Counted from the first letter of the stretch, positions 34,390-43,552 are shown. The stretch is 64,000 nt of DNA from Streptomyces sp. CBMA291 (GCF_014596525.1 NZ_MSJP01000022.1:124001-188000); one strand, 5' to 3'. Notes: generated from the sequence alone by a model not told the origin. Numbers and translations are program-made.

Positions 34390-36279
34390 TCAGAGGGCGG
34401 CGGCGCCGTGCGTCTTGAGGGCCGTCTTGTACTGCTGGAGGACGAAGACCTCCTGCTGTGCGGCCGCCTGCTGCTCCGGAGGCACCGCGCCCAGTCGCTT
34501 CAGGGCGGAGTTCAGCTGGTCGATGCGGCGGTCGACGGCGCGGAGCCGGACGGCGACGAGCTGATCGGCGGCGTAGACCTCGTCGGCGGCCTTGGCGGCG
34601 AAGATGGCCTCCACCGCCAGCTCCGTGACGAGGGAGCGGACCGTGTCGTCGGGCGCGGCCTCGCGGACGGCGTCGAGGTAGTCGGCGGGCGCCCCGTCGG
34701 CCCCTCCCGCGTCCTGCACGCATTTCCGGACGGCCGCGTACGGAGGCGCGGTGAACTCGTCGATGCCGTACGCGTCGAAGAAGGGCGAGACCAACTCGGG
34801 GCGCTGGAGGGCCAGTTTGAGGAGTTCCCGCTCGGTGCGGTGGGCGGGGCTGCGCAGGTTGAGCGCGGGTCCTGCGGGTGCCGTAGGTGCCTGGATCTGC
34901 GCCATCTCGCGGCGCGGTGCGGCGGACGCCGGTCCGCGTCCGCCCCGGTCGCGCTGCCATTGGGAGATCCGGCTCACCCGCTGGACCACGAACCGCTCGT
35001 CCATGATGCCGAGCATGCCGGCGAGCTGTACCGCGACGCCGTGCCGCACGGCCAGGTTCTTGAGCTTGGCGACGATCGGGGCGGCCTCGTCCAGGGCGGC
35101 GGCCTGGCCTCCGGCGGTGTCCAGGTCGTACCGCTTGACGATCTGCCGGAGGGCGAACTCGAACAGCGGGGTACGAGGCTCCGCCAGCTCCGCGACGGCC
35201 TCGTCCCCCTTGGCGAGCCGCAGTTCGCAGGGGTCCATGCCGTCGGGGGCGACGGCGATGTACGTCTCGGCGGCGAACTTCTGGTCGTCCTCGAAGGCGC
35301 GCAGGGCGGCTTTCTGTCCGGCGGCGTCGCCGTCGAAGGTGAAGATGACCCGGGCCGAGCCGTTGTCCATGAGGAGCCGGCGGAGGATCTTGATGTGGTC
35401 GCCGCCGAAGGCGGTGCCGCAGGTGGCGATGGCGGTGGTGACCCCGGCGAGGTGGCAGGCCATGACGTCGGTGTAGCCCTCGACGACGACGGCGCGGCTG
35501 ACCTTGGCGATGTCCTTCTTGGCCAGGTCGATGCCGTAGAGCACCTGGGACTTCTTGTAGATCGGGGTCTCGGGGGTGTTGAGGTACTTGGGGCCGTTGT
35601 CGTCGTCGCGGAGCTTGCGCGCGCCGAAGCCGACGATCTCGCCGCCGACGTCCTTGATCGGCCACATCAGGCGGCCCCGGAAGCGGTCGATGGGGCCCCG
35701 GCGGCCGTCCTGGGAGAGTCCGGAGAGGATCAGTTCCTTGTCGGAGAAGCCCTTGCCGCGCAGGAAGCGGGTGAGGTGGTCCCAGCCCGCCGGGGAGTAG
35801 CCGACGCCGAAGTGGGCGGCGGCTGCCTGGTCGAAGCCGCGCTCGGCGAGGAACTTGCGGCCGATCTCGGCCTCGGGCGAGTCGAGTCGTTCGATGTAGA
35901 ACCGGGCGGCGGCCTGGTGCGCCTCGATCAGGCGGATGCGCTCGCCGCGCTGGTGGCCGGGGTTGTAGCCGCCTTCCTCGTACCGCAGGGTGATGCCCGC
36001 CTTGGCGGCGAGGCGCTCGACCGTCTCCGAGAAGGAGAGGTGGTCGATCTTCATCACGAAGGCGATGGTGTCGCCGCCCTCCTGGCAGCCGAAGCAGTGG
36101 AACAGGCCCTTGCTCGGGCTGACCTGGAAGGAGGGCGACTTCTCGTCGTGGAAGGGGCAGAGGCCCTTGAGGTTCCCGCCGCCCGCGTTGCGGAGCTGGA
36201 GGTACTCGGACACGACGGCGTCGATCGGGACCGCGTCCCGTACCGCCTTCACGTCGTCATCGTTGATCCTGCCTGCCAC
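34390..36279 (-). CDS. dnaG: DNA primase DnaG
   Basis: A 629-residue primase. The N-terminal CHC2 zinc finger has Cys and His in LCPFHDEKSPSF and Cys pairs in LFHCFGCQEGG. The catalytic core has the conserved GFGARKLRDDDNGPKYLN motif, and the TOPRIM centre has VVVEGYTDVMA and FTFDGDAAGQKA, which provide the metal-binding acidic residues. The C-terminal helical domain should bind the DnaB helicase. It makes RNA primers for replication forks. It starts 13 bp after the FAD reductase gene and precedes the sigma gene. Confidence 0.96.
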   Translation of the reverse strand: MAGRINDDDVKAVRDAVPIDAVVSEYLQLRNAGGGNLKGLCPFHDEKSPSFQVSPSKGLFHCFGCQEGGDTIAFVMKIDHLSFSETVERLAAKAGITLRYEEGGYNPGHQRGERIRLIEAHQAAARFYIERLDSPEAEIGRKFLAERGFDQAAAAHFGVGYSPAGWDHLTRFLRGKGFSDKELILSGLSQDGRRGPIDRFRGRLMWPIKDVGGEIVGFGARKLRDDDNGPKYLNTPETPIYKKSQVLYGIDLAKKDIAKVSRAVVVEGYTDVMACHLAGVTTAIATCGTAFGGDHIKILRRLLMDNGSARVIFTFDGDAAGQKAALRAFEDDQKFAAETYIAVAPDGMDPCELRLAKGDEAVAELAEPRTPLFEFALRQIVKRYDLDTAGGQAAALDEAAPIVAKLKNLAVRHGVAVQLAGMLGIMDERFVVQRVSRISQWQRDRGGRGPASAAPRREMAQIQAPTAPAGPALNLRSPAHRTERELLKLALQRPELVSPFFDAYGIDEFTAPPYAAVRKCVQDAGGADGAPADYLDAVREAAPDDTVRSLVTELAVEAIFAAKAADEVYAADQLVAVRLRAVDRRIDQLNSALKRLGAVPPEQQAAAQQEVFVLQQYKTALKTHGAAAL

Positions 36280-36292
36280 GCACAGAGTCTAC

Positions 36293-37555
36293 CTACCGGG
36301 CGAGGCTCTCCAGGGGGACGGAGGAGTCGCCGAGGGCCTCGGGGTCCACGGGGGTACGGGAGCGGATGAGGCGCTGGACGGGGTCTGTGACGTCCCACAC
36401 GTTGACGTTCATCCCGGCGAGGACCCGGCCTTCCTTCAGCCAGAAGGCGATGAACTCGCGCTTGCCGGTGGAGCCGCGGACGACGACCTGGTCGTACGAG
36501 CCCGGGGGCGCCCAGCCGGAGCACTCCATGCCCAGGTCGTACTGGTCGGTGAAGAAGTAGGGGACGCGGTCGTAGGAGACCGTCCGGCCGAGCATGGCGC
36601 GGGCGGCGGCGGGTCCGCCGTGGAGGGCGTTGGCCCAGTGCTCGACGCGGAGGCGGGTGTGGAGCAGCGGGTGGTGGGCGGCGGCCACGTCCCCGGCGGC
36701 GTAGACGTCGGGGTCGGAGGTGCGCAGCGACTCGTCGACGGCGATGCCGCCGCCGTCGGCCCGGTCGACGAGGGCGAGCCCGGAGTTCTCGGCGAGGGCG
36801 GTGCGGGGGGCGGCGCCGATCGCGGCGAGCACCGCGTGCGCCGGGTGCTCCTCGCCGTCGTCGGTGCGGACCGCGAGGACCATGCCGTCCTGGCCGACGA
36901 TCTCGGTGAGCCGGGCGCCGAAGTGGAAGCGGACGCCGTGGGCGGTGTGCAGATCGGCGAAGATCTGGCCGAGTTCGGGGCCGAGGACCCGGTGCAGCGG
37001 GGTGGGGTCGGATTCGACGACGGTGACCTCGGCGCCGTAGCCGCGGGCGGCGGCGGCGACCTCAAGGCCGATCCACCCGGCTCCGGCGATGACCAGGTGT
37101 CCGTTGTCCCGGCCGAGTCCCGCGAGGACCTGGCGGAGCCGGTCGGCGTGGGCGAGGCGGCGCAGGTGGTGGACGCCCGCGAGGTCGGTGCCGGGGACGT
37201 CGAGGCGGCGGGGCTCGGCGCCGGTGGCGAGGAGGAGCTTGTCGTAGCGGATGACGGTGCCGTCGCCGAGCCGCACGGTGCGGGCTTCGCGGTCGACGGC
37301 GGTGACGGGCTGCCCGAGGTGCAGTTCGACGTCGTTGCGCGCGTACCAGGCGGCTTCGTGGACGAAGACCTTGTCGCGGTCCTCGCCGCCGGTCAGATAG
37401 CCCTTGGAGAGGGGCGGGCGCTCGTAGGGGTGCTCGCGTTCGTCGCCGATGAGGATCACCCGGCCGTTGAACCCTTCGGCGCGCAGGGTCTCCGCCGCTT
37501 TGGCCCCTGCCAGGCCCCCGCCGACGATGACAAAGGTCTGATCTGCGTCGACCAC
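36293..37555 (-). CDS. FAD/NAD(P)H-dependent ferredoxin-reductase-type oxidoreductase
   Basis: A 420-residue protein from GTG 37555, preceded by GAGGAGG 7-8 nt upstream; the longer frame to 37675 lacks support. It has an N-terminal FAD Rossmann motif VIVGGGLAGAKAAETL, the LLATGAEPRRLDVPG loop, a second NAD(P) Rossmann motif IAGAGWIGLEVAAAA, and the FAD-closing SDPDVYAAGDVA. The family reduces ferredoxin or rubredoxin partners for P450s and dioxygenases. It sits between dgt and dnaG with short gaps; the partner is not visible here. Confidence 0.88.
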   Translation of the reverse strand: MVDADQTFVIVGGGLAGAKAAETLRAEGFNGRVILIGDEREHPYERPPLSKGYLTGGEDRDKVFVHEAAWYARNDVELHLGQPVTAVDREARTVRLGDGTVIRYDKLLLATGAEPRRLDVPGTDLAGVHHLRRLAHADRLRQVLAGLGRDNGHLVIAGAGWIGLEVAAAARGYGAEVTVVESDPTPLHRVLGPELGQIFADLHTAHGVRFHFGARLTEIVGQDGMVLAVRTDDGEEHPAHAVLAAIGAAPRTALAENSGLALVDRADGGGIAVDESLRTSDPDVYAAGDVAAAHHPLLHTRLRVEHWANALHGGPAAARAMLGRTVSYDRVPYFFTDQYDLGMECSGWAPPGSYDQVVVRGSTGKREFIAFWLKEGRVLAGMNVNVWDVTDPVQRLIRSRTPVDPEALGDSSVPLESLAR

Positions 37556-37722
37556 GTCTTTCCTCCTCTTTGCGACCGGTTCCAACCTACGCCCCCGCGA
37601 CGGCCTCGGGCCGTACCGCCCCGGGGGTGCGCATGCGAGGGTCCCGCACGGAGAGGGGCGGCGGAAGAGGGCCATCGGCCCCCGGTGCCCGGCCCGGGGG
37701 CGCCGGGGGGGCGGTCGGTGGT

Positions 37723-39135
37723 TCAGCCGTGGTGGGGGCGCAGGCGGGTGTGCAGGGCGCGGGCGGAGGCGTCGGTGAGGGAGGCGATCTGGTCGACGAT
37801 CACCCGCTTGCGCGCCCGGTCGTCGGGGGCCGCGTCGAACAGGGAACGGAACTGGGGTTCGAGCCCGTCAGGGGCGCGGAGGGTCATGGCCTCGGCGAGT
37901 TCGGCGACGACGATCCGCTGGTCGGCGCGGAGGGCCTCCTGCTCGGCGCGCTGCATGACGTACCGGTCGGCGACGGCCTTGAGGACGGCGCATTCGTTGC
38001 GGGTCTCGCGGGGGACGACCAGCTCGGCGGCGTAGCGGGTGAGCCGGCCGGGGCCCCAGGCGCGGCGGGTGGCGGTCTCTGCGGCGAGGCAGAAGCGGCC
38101 GATGAGCTGGCTGGTGGCGTCCTTGAGGCGGGCCTGGGCGACGGCGGAGCCGTCGTAGCCGTGCGGCCACCAGTCCTGGTCGAGGAGCCGGTCCAGGGCT
38201 TCGGCCAGCTCCGCCGGGTCGGTGTCCTCGGGGACGTAACGGCCGATGGCGACGGCGGCGATGTCGGCCCGTTCGGGCTCGGCGAGGAGCAGGTTGGGGT
38301 CGATGTGCCCGGCGTGCAGTCCGTCCTCCAGGTCGTGCACCGAGTAGGCCACGTCGTCGGCCCAGTCCATGACCTGGGCCTCGAAGCACTTGCGGTGGGC
38401 GGGTGCGCCGCGCCGGATCCAGTCGAAGACCGGCAGGTCGTCCTCGTAGACGCCGAACTTGGGCGAGCCGGGGTCGCCGGGGTGTCCGCCGCGCGTCCAC
38501 GGGTACTTGGTGGCGGCGTCGAGGGCGGCCCGGGTGAGGTTGAGCCCGACGCTGACGGGCTCGCCGTCCGCGTCCTTCACGAACCGCTTGGGCTCGATGC
38601 GGGTGAGGAGGCGGAGCGACTGGGCGTTCCCCTCGAAGCCGCCGCAGTCCTTGGCGACGTCGTTGAGCGCCTGCTCGCCGTTGTGCCCGAACGGCGGGTG
38701 GCCCATGTCGTGGGAGAGGCAGGCGGTCTCGACGAGATCGGGGTCGCAGCCGAGGGCGGCGCCCAGCTCCCGCCCGACCTGGGCGCACTCCAGGGAGTGG
38801 GTGAGCCGGGTGCGGGGGCTGGCGTCCCAGACCTGGCCCCGGGTGCCGGGCGTGACGACCTGGGTCTTCCCGGCGAGCCTGCGGAGCGCGGCGGAGTGCA
38901 GGACACGGGCCCGGTCGCGCTGGAAGGCGGTCCGCCCCGGCCGCTTGTCGGGCTCGACGGCCCAGCGCTCGGTGGCGGCGGAGTCGTAGCCGGGGGCGCC
39001 GGAGGGGTGGTGGCCGGGGTCACCCGAAGGGATGTGGCCGGGGTAGTGACCGGGCTCCTCGGGGGTGGAGCCGGGGGCCGTGTCGTGACCGATGACGCCG
39101 GTGGTGCGGTCCGTGCCGTTCTCGTTGCCTGCCAT
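37723..39135 (-). CDS. dgt: Deoxyguanosinetriphosphate triphosphohydrolase
   Basis: A 470-residue HD-domain enzyme from ATG 39135 (MAGNENG). The frame continues to 39612 only because of base composition and repeats. A variable Pro/Gly/His-rich N-terminus of about 45 residues precedes [34 protein letters not shown] and the metal site [16 protein letters not shown]. The later [15 protein letters not shown] is the usual second acidic site. It hydrolyses dNTPs to nucleoside and triphosphate, tuning replication pools, which fits its place in a block with dnaG. Confidence 0.93.
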   Translation of the reverse strand: MAGNENGTDRTTGVIGHDTAPGSTPEEPGHYPGHIPSGDPGHHPSGAPGYDSAATERWAVEPDKRPGRTAFQRDRARVLHSAALRRLAGKTQVVTPGTRGQVWDASPRTRLTHSLECAQVGRELGAALGCDPDLVETACLSHDMGHPPFGHNGEQALNDVAKDCGGFEGNAQSLRLLTRIEPKRFVKDADGEPVSVGLNLTRAALDAATKYPWTRGGHPGDPGSPKFGVYEDDLPVFDWIRRGAPAHRKCFEAQVMDWADDVAYSVHDLEDGLHAGHIDPNLLLAEPERADIAAVAIGRYVPEDTDPAELAEALDRLLDQDWWPHGYDGSAVAQARLKDATSQLIGRFCLAAETATRRAWGPGRLTRYAAELVVPRETRNECAVLKAVADRYVMQRAEQEALRADQRIVVAELAEAMTLRAPDGLEPQFRSLFDAAPDDRARKRVIVDQIASLTDASARALHTRLRPHHG

Positions 39136-39253
39136 GCCCCGAAGGTAACCGGAGGGACTGACGGAAGCGCTCGTACGGAGGAGGGCTCCCGCGCGGGGTA
39201 CGGCTCGCGCGCGTACGACGGGGGTCCGCCCGCCGGACGTGGACGTGGACGTG

Positions 39254-39450
39254 TGCGTGGACGTGTGCGTGGACGTGCCCGCACGGGGGAAGGTCCCGTG
39301 TCGGTCGTGGACGTGCTCGGGGGCGAGGAGGGTCCCGGGTCGGACACGGGCTTGCCCGTACGGGGGAAGGCCCCGTGTCCGGACACAGGCATGCTCGCAG
39401 GGGGGAGGGTCCGGTGTCGGTCGTGGGCGTGCTCGTGCGGCGGAAGGTCC
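39254..39450. repeat. 38-39 bp tandem degenerate repeat upstream of dgt
   Basis: Five units, anchored by GGTCC(C) at 39292, 39331, 39369, 39408 and 39446 (alternating 39 and 38 bp period), fill most of the roughly 345-bp gap between dgt and the next gene. Each holds a GTGGACGTGCTCG-like stretch and GGGGGAAGGTCC. Long frames crossing it are artefacts of the repeat. Confidence 0.75.
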
Positions 39451-39479
39451 TCGCCCCGGGGCCGGGGGGCCGGTCGGGC

Positions 39480-40166
39480 TCAGGCATCCAGCCAGACGCG
39501 GAGCGGGCCCGTCGTGCGGAAGCCCGCCATGAGGGCCGGGGGCAGGTCGTCGCCGGACTCGTAGCCGACGACCGGTTTCGTCGGGTCCGCGAGGCCGAGG
39601 CAGCCGGTCCACACCTCGGCCGGGTCGGCCCCCTCCGCCGCGAAGAGGTTGGAGACGCCGGTGACGGTGGCGCTCGCGCTGAGGACGGCGCCGCCGAGGA
39701 GGCGCCCGCCGGGCCCGTACCCCGCGATCACGGTCGTCGTCGGGCCGGCGAGGAGCCCGGGGCGGAACAGGGCCGCGTCCGCCGGGTCACCGCCGCTCCA
39801 GGCCAGGGCCCAGGAGGCCAGTTCCGCCGGGGTGCGGACGGGCCGCCACCGCCCGGGACCCGGGGCGGCCGGGGGCCCGGCGGGACGGTGGATCCAGGTG
39901 GCCTCGAAGAGGAGGCGGAAGCCGTGGGGGGCCAGGTCGAGGCGGGCGTGACCGTCCTTGACCGAGGCGCCGGGGGTGGCGCGGTCGATGCCGGTCAGGA
40001 CGTCCTCGGCCGTCGCGTCCTCGGTGAGGGTCACCGCGTCCGGGTAGTACGGCGGGGTGCGGCGGTCGCTGGTCCAGGCGCGGGGCCCGAAGGTGCCCGG
40101 GTGCCCGTGGGCGGCGCACATCGCCTGGCACCACTCGGCGTTGTTACGGACGGCGTCTTCGATCAC
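39480..40166 (-). CDS. Conserved hypothetical protein (GNAT-like C-terminal half)
   Basis: A 228-residue cytoplasmic protein. The N-terminal part includes [11 protein letters not shown], and [16 protein letters not shown] is followed by a two-strand region. The C-terminal half, with [11 protein letters not shown], a Trp-x-Gly step and [17 protein letters not shown] then LRVWLD, resembles the last strands of acetyltransferase-fold proteins. No acetyl-CoA P-loop is clear, so the function is unknown. It is co-directional with dgt but separated from it by the tandem repeat. Confidence 0.65.
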   Translation of the reverse strand: MIEDAVRNNAEWCQAMCAAHGHPGTFGPRAWTSDRRTPPYYPDAVTLTEDATAEDVLTGIDRATPGASVKDGHARLDLAPHGFRLLFEATWIHRPAGPPAAPGPGRWRPVRTPAELASWALAWSGGDPADAALFRPGLLAGPTTTVIAGYGPGGRLLGGAVLSASATVTGVSNLFAAEGADPAEVWTGCLGLADPTKPVVGYESGDDLPPALMAGFRTTGPLRVWLDA

Positions 40167-40204
40167 GCGCGGATCGTACGGGCCCGCGCGCCGCCCCCGC
40201 CCCC

Positions 40205-40343
40205 TGTTTTACGCGCGGGAGCGTCCCCGTTCCACGCGCGAGACCGTCCCCGGCTCTCCGCGCGAGGCCGTCTCCGGTTTCCACGCGGAACCCTCCCCGG
40301 TTTCCCGCGCGAGACCCTCCTTTCCCGCGCAAGACCCTCCCCA
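40205..40343. repeat. About 23-bp tandem degenerate repeat upstream of MIP channel
   Basis: Six units of the type TTTCCACGCGCGAGACCGTCCCCG, with anchors at 40222, 40245, 40269, 40292, 40316 and 40336 (period 23-24, last 20). It fills the divergent promoter region between the gene ending its 5' side at 40166 and the MIP gene at 40375. Confidence 0.7.
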
Positions 40344-40355
40344 GACTTCCGATGC

Positions 40356-40373
40356 GCGGAATATCTTTTCCGC
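40356..40373. promoter_or_regulatory. Dyad GCGGAA-N6-TTCCGC overlapping the MIP gene ribosome site
   Basis: A perfect 6-bp inverted repeat with a 6-bp spacer (GCGGAATATCTTTTCCGC) ends 2 nt before ATG 40375. No other Shine-Dalgarno is visible, so the dyad could be an operator or RNA hairpin that hides the start. Confidence 0.45.
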
Positions 40374-40374
40374 C

Positions 40375-41145
40375 ATGAGAATACCTTTGCAGCCGTCGTC
40401 CCCCCAGGGAACACCCTCGCTCCCCCGTCGTGCCCTGGCCGAGTTCACCGGCACCGGGGCCCTCGTCGCCGTCGTCGTCGGCTCCGGCATCCGCGCCGAC
40501 ACCCTGAGCCGGGACCTCGGCGTCCGGCTGCTCGCCAACGCCGGTGCCTCCGCGCTGGGGCTCGGGCTGCTCATCACCCTCCTCGGACCAATCTCCGGCG
40601 CCCACCTCAACCCCGTCGTGACGCTCTCCACGTGGTGGGCCGAACGTCCCCGGGGCGGCGGGCGCGAAGCCGCCGCCCACCTCCGGGGCGGCGGGCGCGA
40701 GATCGCCGCCTATCTCGGCGCCCAGTGCGCCGGGGCGCTCGCGGGCGCCCTGCTCGCCGAGGCGATGTTCGGGCGGGCGCCCGGTCACTGGGGCTCCGCC
40801 CCGCTCGCGACGCCCCCGCTGCTCCTCGGCGAGACCGTCGCCACCGCCGGACTCGTCCTGGTCGTCCGGGGGCTCGGGCACATCGGGCGCCCCTCCCTCG
40901 CCCCGGTCGCGGTCGGCGCGTACATCGGCGCGGCGATCTGGTCCACCTCGTCCGGCTCCTTCGCCAATCCGGCGGCCACCCTCGGCCGGAGCCTCACCGA
41001 CTCCCTCACCGGCATCGCCCCCTCCTCCGTACCCGCCTTCGTCCTCGCGCAGTTCCTCGGGGCGGTGGCCGGTACCGCCCTCGCCGGGGCCCTCTACGGA
41101 AAGAGCCGAACAGGGAAGGAACCGGACAATCCAATGAACAGGTGA
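40375..41145 (+). CDS. MIP/aquaporin-family channel
   Basis: A 256-residue membrane protein starting MRIPLQPSS at ATG 40375. It has six predicted membrane helices and two half-helix NPA loops: HLNPVVTL (NPV variant) and SFANPAATLGR. The Arg after the second NPA, part of the selectivity filter, is present (LGR). Family members conduct water, glycerol or metalloids such as arsenite. The first NPA to NPV change occurs in some metalloid and bacterial channels, but no ars genes lie nearby, so the substrate is open. A repeated ARG-rich stretch (RGGGREAAAHLRGGGREI) lies in a loop. Confidence 0.85.
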   Translation: MRIPLQPSSPQGTPSLPRRALAEFTGTGALVAVVVGSGIRADTLSRDLGVRLLANAGASALGLGLLITLLGPISGAHLNPVVTLSTWWAERPRGGGREAAAHLRGGGREIAAYLGAQCAGALAGALLAEAMFGRAPGHWGSAPLATPPLLLGETVATAGLVLVVRGLGHIGRPSLAPVAVGAYIGAAIWSTSSGSFANPAATLGRSLTDSLTGIAPSSVPAFVLAQFLGAVAGTALAGALYGKSRTGKEPDNPMNR

Positions 41146-41213
41146 ACCAAATCCGGCCGAAAATCGTCGGAGAGGGTGACAGCGGACCATTCGTCGCCCC
41201 AGGAGGCTCCCGT

Positions 41214-41906
41214 ATGCCGGCACGGCTCCCCCGGCTGTTCCCCCGCACCACCCGGGCCAAGCGCCGTACCGTCCAGGCCGTGATGCTGGGCGCCGTCCTC
41301 GCCCTCGCCCCCGTCACCTGGCTGCACACCGCCGCCGCGGGGAAGCTCCGTACCACCGCCGACGCGCCCGTCCGGGACGTCGGCGTGGTGTTCGGCGCGG
41401 GGTTGTGGCAGGGGCGCCCCACCCCGTATCTCGCGCACCGGCTCGACGCCGCCGCCGAGTTGTACCGGACGGGCAAGGTGCGGGTCCTCCTCGTCACCGG
41501 GGACAACAGCCGGACCTCGTACGACGAGCCCAGCGCCATGCGCGCCTACCTCACCGCGCGCGGGGTGCCCGACGAGCGGATCGTCAGCGACTACGCGGGC
41601 TTCGACACCTGGGACTCCTGCGTCCGCGCCCGGAAGGTCTTCGGGGTCGACCGGGCCGTGCTCGTCACCCAGGACTTCCACATCAAGCGGGCGGTGGCGC
41701 TCTGCGGCCGGGCGGGCGTCGACGCCTACGGGGTCGGGGTCCCCGAACCGCACGACCGCACCTGGTACTACGGCACCACCCGGGAGATGTTCGCCGCGGG
41801 AAAGGCCGCCCTCGACGCCGGGCTGCGCCCCGACCCGCACTTCCTCGGCCCCCGCGAGGAGGGCGTCACCGAGGCACTGGCCTTGCCCTCCGGCGTCCGG
41901 CCGTGA
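41214..41906 (+). CDS. ElyC/SanA/YdcF-family (DUF218) envelope protein
   Basis: A 230-residue protein from ATG 41214 with AGGAGG 7 nt upstream. One N-terminal membrane helix (VMLGAVLALAPVTWL) is followed by a DUF218 domain: VVFGAGLWQGRPTPYLAHRL, LLVTGDNSRTSYDEPSAM, SDYAGFDTWDSCVRA and VTQDFHIKRAVALC. SanA-type proteins in other bacteria influence envelope barrier and vancomycin sensitivity. Located 68 bp downstream of the MIP gene with its own ribosome site. Confidence 0.85.
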   Translation: MPARLPRLFPRTTRAKRRTVQAVMLGAVLALAPVTWLHTAAAGKLRTTADAPVRDVGVVFGAGLWQGRPTPYLAHRLDAAAELYRTGKVRVLLVTGDNSRTSYDEPSAMRAYLTARGVPDERIVSDYAGFDTWDSCVRARKVFGVDRAVLVTQDFHIKRAVALCGRAGVDAYGVGVPEPHDRTWYYGTTREMFAAGKAALDAGLRPDPHFLGPREEGVTEALALPSGVRP

Positions 41907-41948
41907 GCCCTCCCGGCCGGACGCCGGATCAGTCCGGCTGACAGCCGC

Positions 41949-42689
41949 TCACGAGCCGTACGGGCGGACCGCCTTGGCGTCCTTGAGGGCCCGGCCCCAC
42001 CAGGCCAGCTGGTCGAAGAGGGTCTTGGCGGCGCCCTCGGCCCCCGCCGGGTCCTTGGGACGCCCGTCCTCGTCGAACTGCCCGTGGGCATGGTGGAAGG
42101 AGACGGTGTCGCGGACCGTGACGGCGTGCAACTCGGCGAAGACCTGACGCAGGTGCTCGACCGCCCGCAGACCGCCGGAGACGCCTCCGTAGCAGACGAA
42201 GCCGACGGGCTTGGCCTGCCATTCCGTGTAGTGCCGGTCGATCAGGTTCTTGAGGGAGGCGGGGTAGGAGTGGTTGTACTCGGGGGTGAGGACGACGAAG
42301 GCGTCGGCGGCGGCCAGCACCGGGGAGACCTTGGCGAGTTCGGCGCGGACCGCCGGGGACGGGTCGTAGGAGAGGGAGGTGGGCAGGTCGAGATCGGCGA
42401 GATCGACGACGGTGACGGCGAAGTCCTCCCGCTCGGCGAGCCGGGAGCGGAGCCAGTCCGCGACGACGGGGGCGAACCGCCCCTCGCGGTCGCTCCCCAC
42501 GACGAGAGCGAGCGCAAGCGGCTCGGCGGCGGAGCCGGAAGAGACGACGGATTCGGAAGAGACGGCAGACTCGGAGGAGACGGTGGATTCGGAAGAGGCG
42601 GTGGATTCGGAGGAAGCCGCAGCCGTCGAAGAGGCGAGAGAGGCCGAAGAGGCGGAAGCGGAGGCCTTGTTGGCGTCATTGATGTCCAT
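41949..42689 (-). CDS. NADPH-dependent FMN reductase with Ser-rich N-terminal extension
   Basis: A 246-residue flavodoxin-fold reductase. Residues 1-55 are almost only Ser, Ala, Glu and Val, built from a 6-residue repeat (SSESTV/SSESAV/SSESVV). The conserved domain follows: LALVVGSDREGRFAPVVADWL for the phosphate loop and LTPEYNHSYPASLKNLIDRH, with CYGGVSGGLRAVEHLR later. It reduces free FMN or quinones using NADPH. A SoxR-like box lies 17-34 bp upstream, so it is likely induced by redox-active compounds; Streptomyces coelicolor SoxR is known to control a reductase of this type in this region. The extension may not be translated if a later start is used. Confidence 0.85.
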   Translation of the reverse strand: MDINDANKASASASSASLASSTAAASSESTASSESTVSSESAVSSESVVSSGSAAEPLALALVVGSDREGRFAPVVADWLRSRLAEREDFAVTVVDLADLDLPTSLSYDPSPAVRAELAKVSPVLAAADAFVVLTPEYNHSYPASLKNLIDRHYTEWQAKPVGFVCYGGVSGGLRAVEHLRQVFAELHAVTVRDTVSFHHAHGQFDEDGRPKDPAGAEGAAKTLFDQLAWWGRALKDAKAVRPYGS

Positions 42690-42705
42690 GCAGAGAAGCG
42701 TGCTA

Positions 42706-42723
42706 CCTCAAGCTTGGTCGAGG
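42706..42723 (-). promoter_or_regulatory. SoxR-box-like operator
   Basis: On the minus strand CCTCGACCAAGCTTGAGG is an 18-bp dyad matching the SoxR box form CCTCAAG-N4-CTTGAGG at 16 of 18 positions, with the right half exact. A TTGACC -35 element (42727-42722) overlaps its edge, as in MerR-family promoters. Confidence 0.65.
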
Positions 42724-42781
42724 TCAAGCACGAGTCCGGACGACTTTTCCCGCCCCCTTGGCCCGGCCGTACGGTGAGGGG

Positions 42782-43552
42782 ATGACGACCCCGCCCGAAC
42801 ACCTCGCGATCGACGGCACCCCGAGCGCCGATCCCGCCCTGCTCGCCACCCTCATGAGCGGCTACGGCCACTTCACGGCGATGCAGGTCAGGGGCGGACG
42901 GGTGAAGGGCCTCGGCGCGCACCTCACCCGGCTCGACCGCGCCACCCGTGAACTCTTCGGCCGGGAACTGCCCGGCGAGCAGATCCGCGAACAGGTCGCG
43001 GGCGCCCTGAAGGCCACCGGCCGACAGGACGCCTCGGTCCGGGTGTACGTGTACGAGGGCGCCCGCACCGTCGTGACCGTCGCCCCGCCCGCGCCCGACG
43101 GCCCGGGCACCCCGCAGCGTCTGACGGCCGTCGACTACGCGCGCCCCGCACCGCACCTCAAGCACTTGGGCGGCTTCGGGCAGGCCTACCACCGGGCGGC
43201 GGCCCACCGGGCCGGATTCGACGAGGCTCTGCTGACCCTCCCGGACGGCGAGATCTCCGAGGGCGCGGTCGCCAACATCGGCTTCTGGGACGGCACGTCC
43301 CTGGTCTGGCCTTCGGCCCCCTGTCTCGAAGGGATCACCATGTCCCTCCTCGCGGGCCCCCTCGGCTCGGTCCGGCGCCGGATCACCCTGGCCGACCTGC
43401 CGGACTACCGCGCCGCCCTGGTCGTCAACGCGCGGGGCATCGCACCGGTGACCGCGATCGACGAGATCCCCTTCGCCGTGGACGAGTCGCTGATGGCACG
43501 GGTGCACGCGGCGTACGAGGGGGTGGAGGCGGAGGACGTGGGGGCGGTCTGA
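42782..43552 (+). CDS. Class IV aminotransferase family protein
   Basis: A 256-residue protein from ATG 42782. Fold-type IV PLP features include GLGAHLTRLDRATRELFG, the substrate-loop area YARPAPHLKHLGGFGQAY (with the likely Lys), EALLTLPDGEISEGAVANI and LEGITMSLL. Members include D-amino acid or branched-chain aminotransferases and aminodeoxychorismate lyase (PabC). Neither partner genes nor a diagnostic motif fixes the substrate. Divergent from the FMN reductase, sharing its upstream region. Confidence 0.8.
   Translation: MTTPPEHLAIDGTPSADPALLATLMSGYGHFTAMQVRGGRVKGLGAHLTRLDRATRELFGRELPGEQIREQVAGALKATGRQDASVRVYVYEGARTVVTVAPPAPDGPGTPQRLTAVDYARPAPHLKHLGGFGQAYHRAAAHRAGFDEALLTLPDGEISEGAVANIGFWDGTSLVWPSAPCLEGITMSLLAGPLGSVRRRITLADLPDYRAALVVNARGIAPVTAIDEIPFAVDESLMARVHAAYEGVEAEDVGAV

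Noticed and set aside
37556-37675. Upstream extension of the FAD reductase to 37675
   Set aside because: The GTG at 37555 has a strong ribosome site and gives the standard FAD-binding N-terminus; the extension is Arg/Pro-rich noise.
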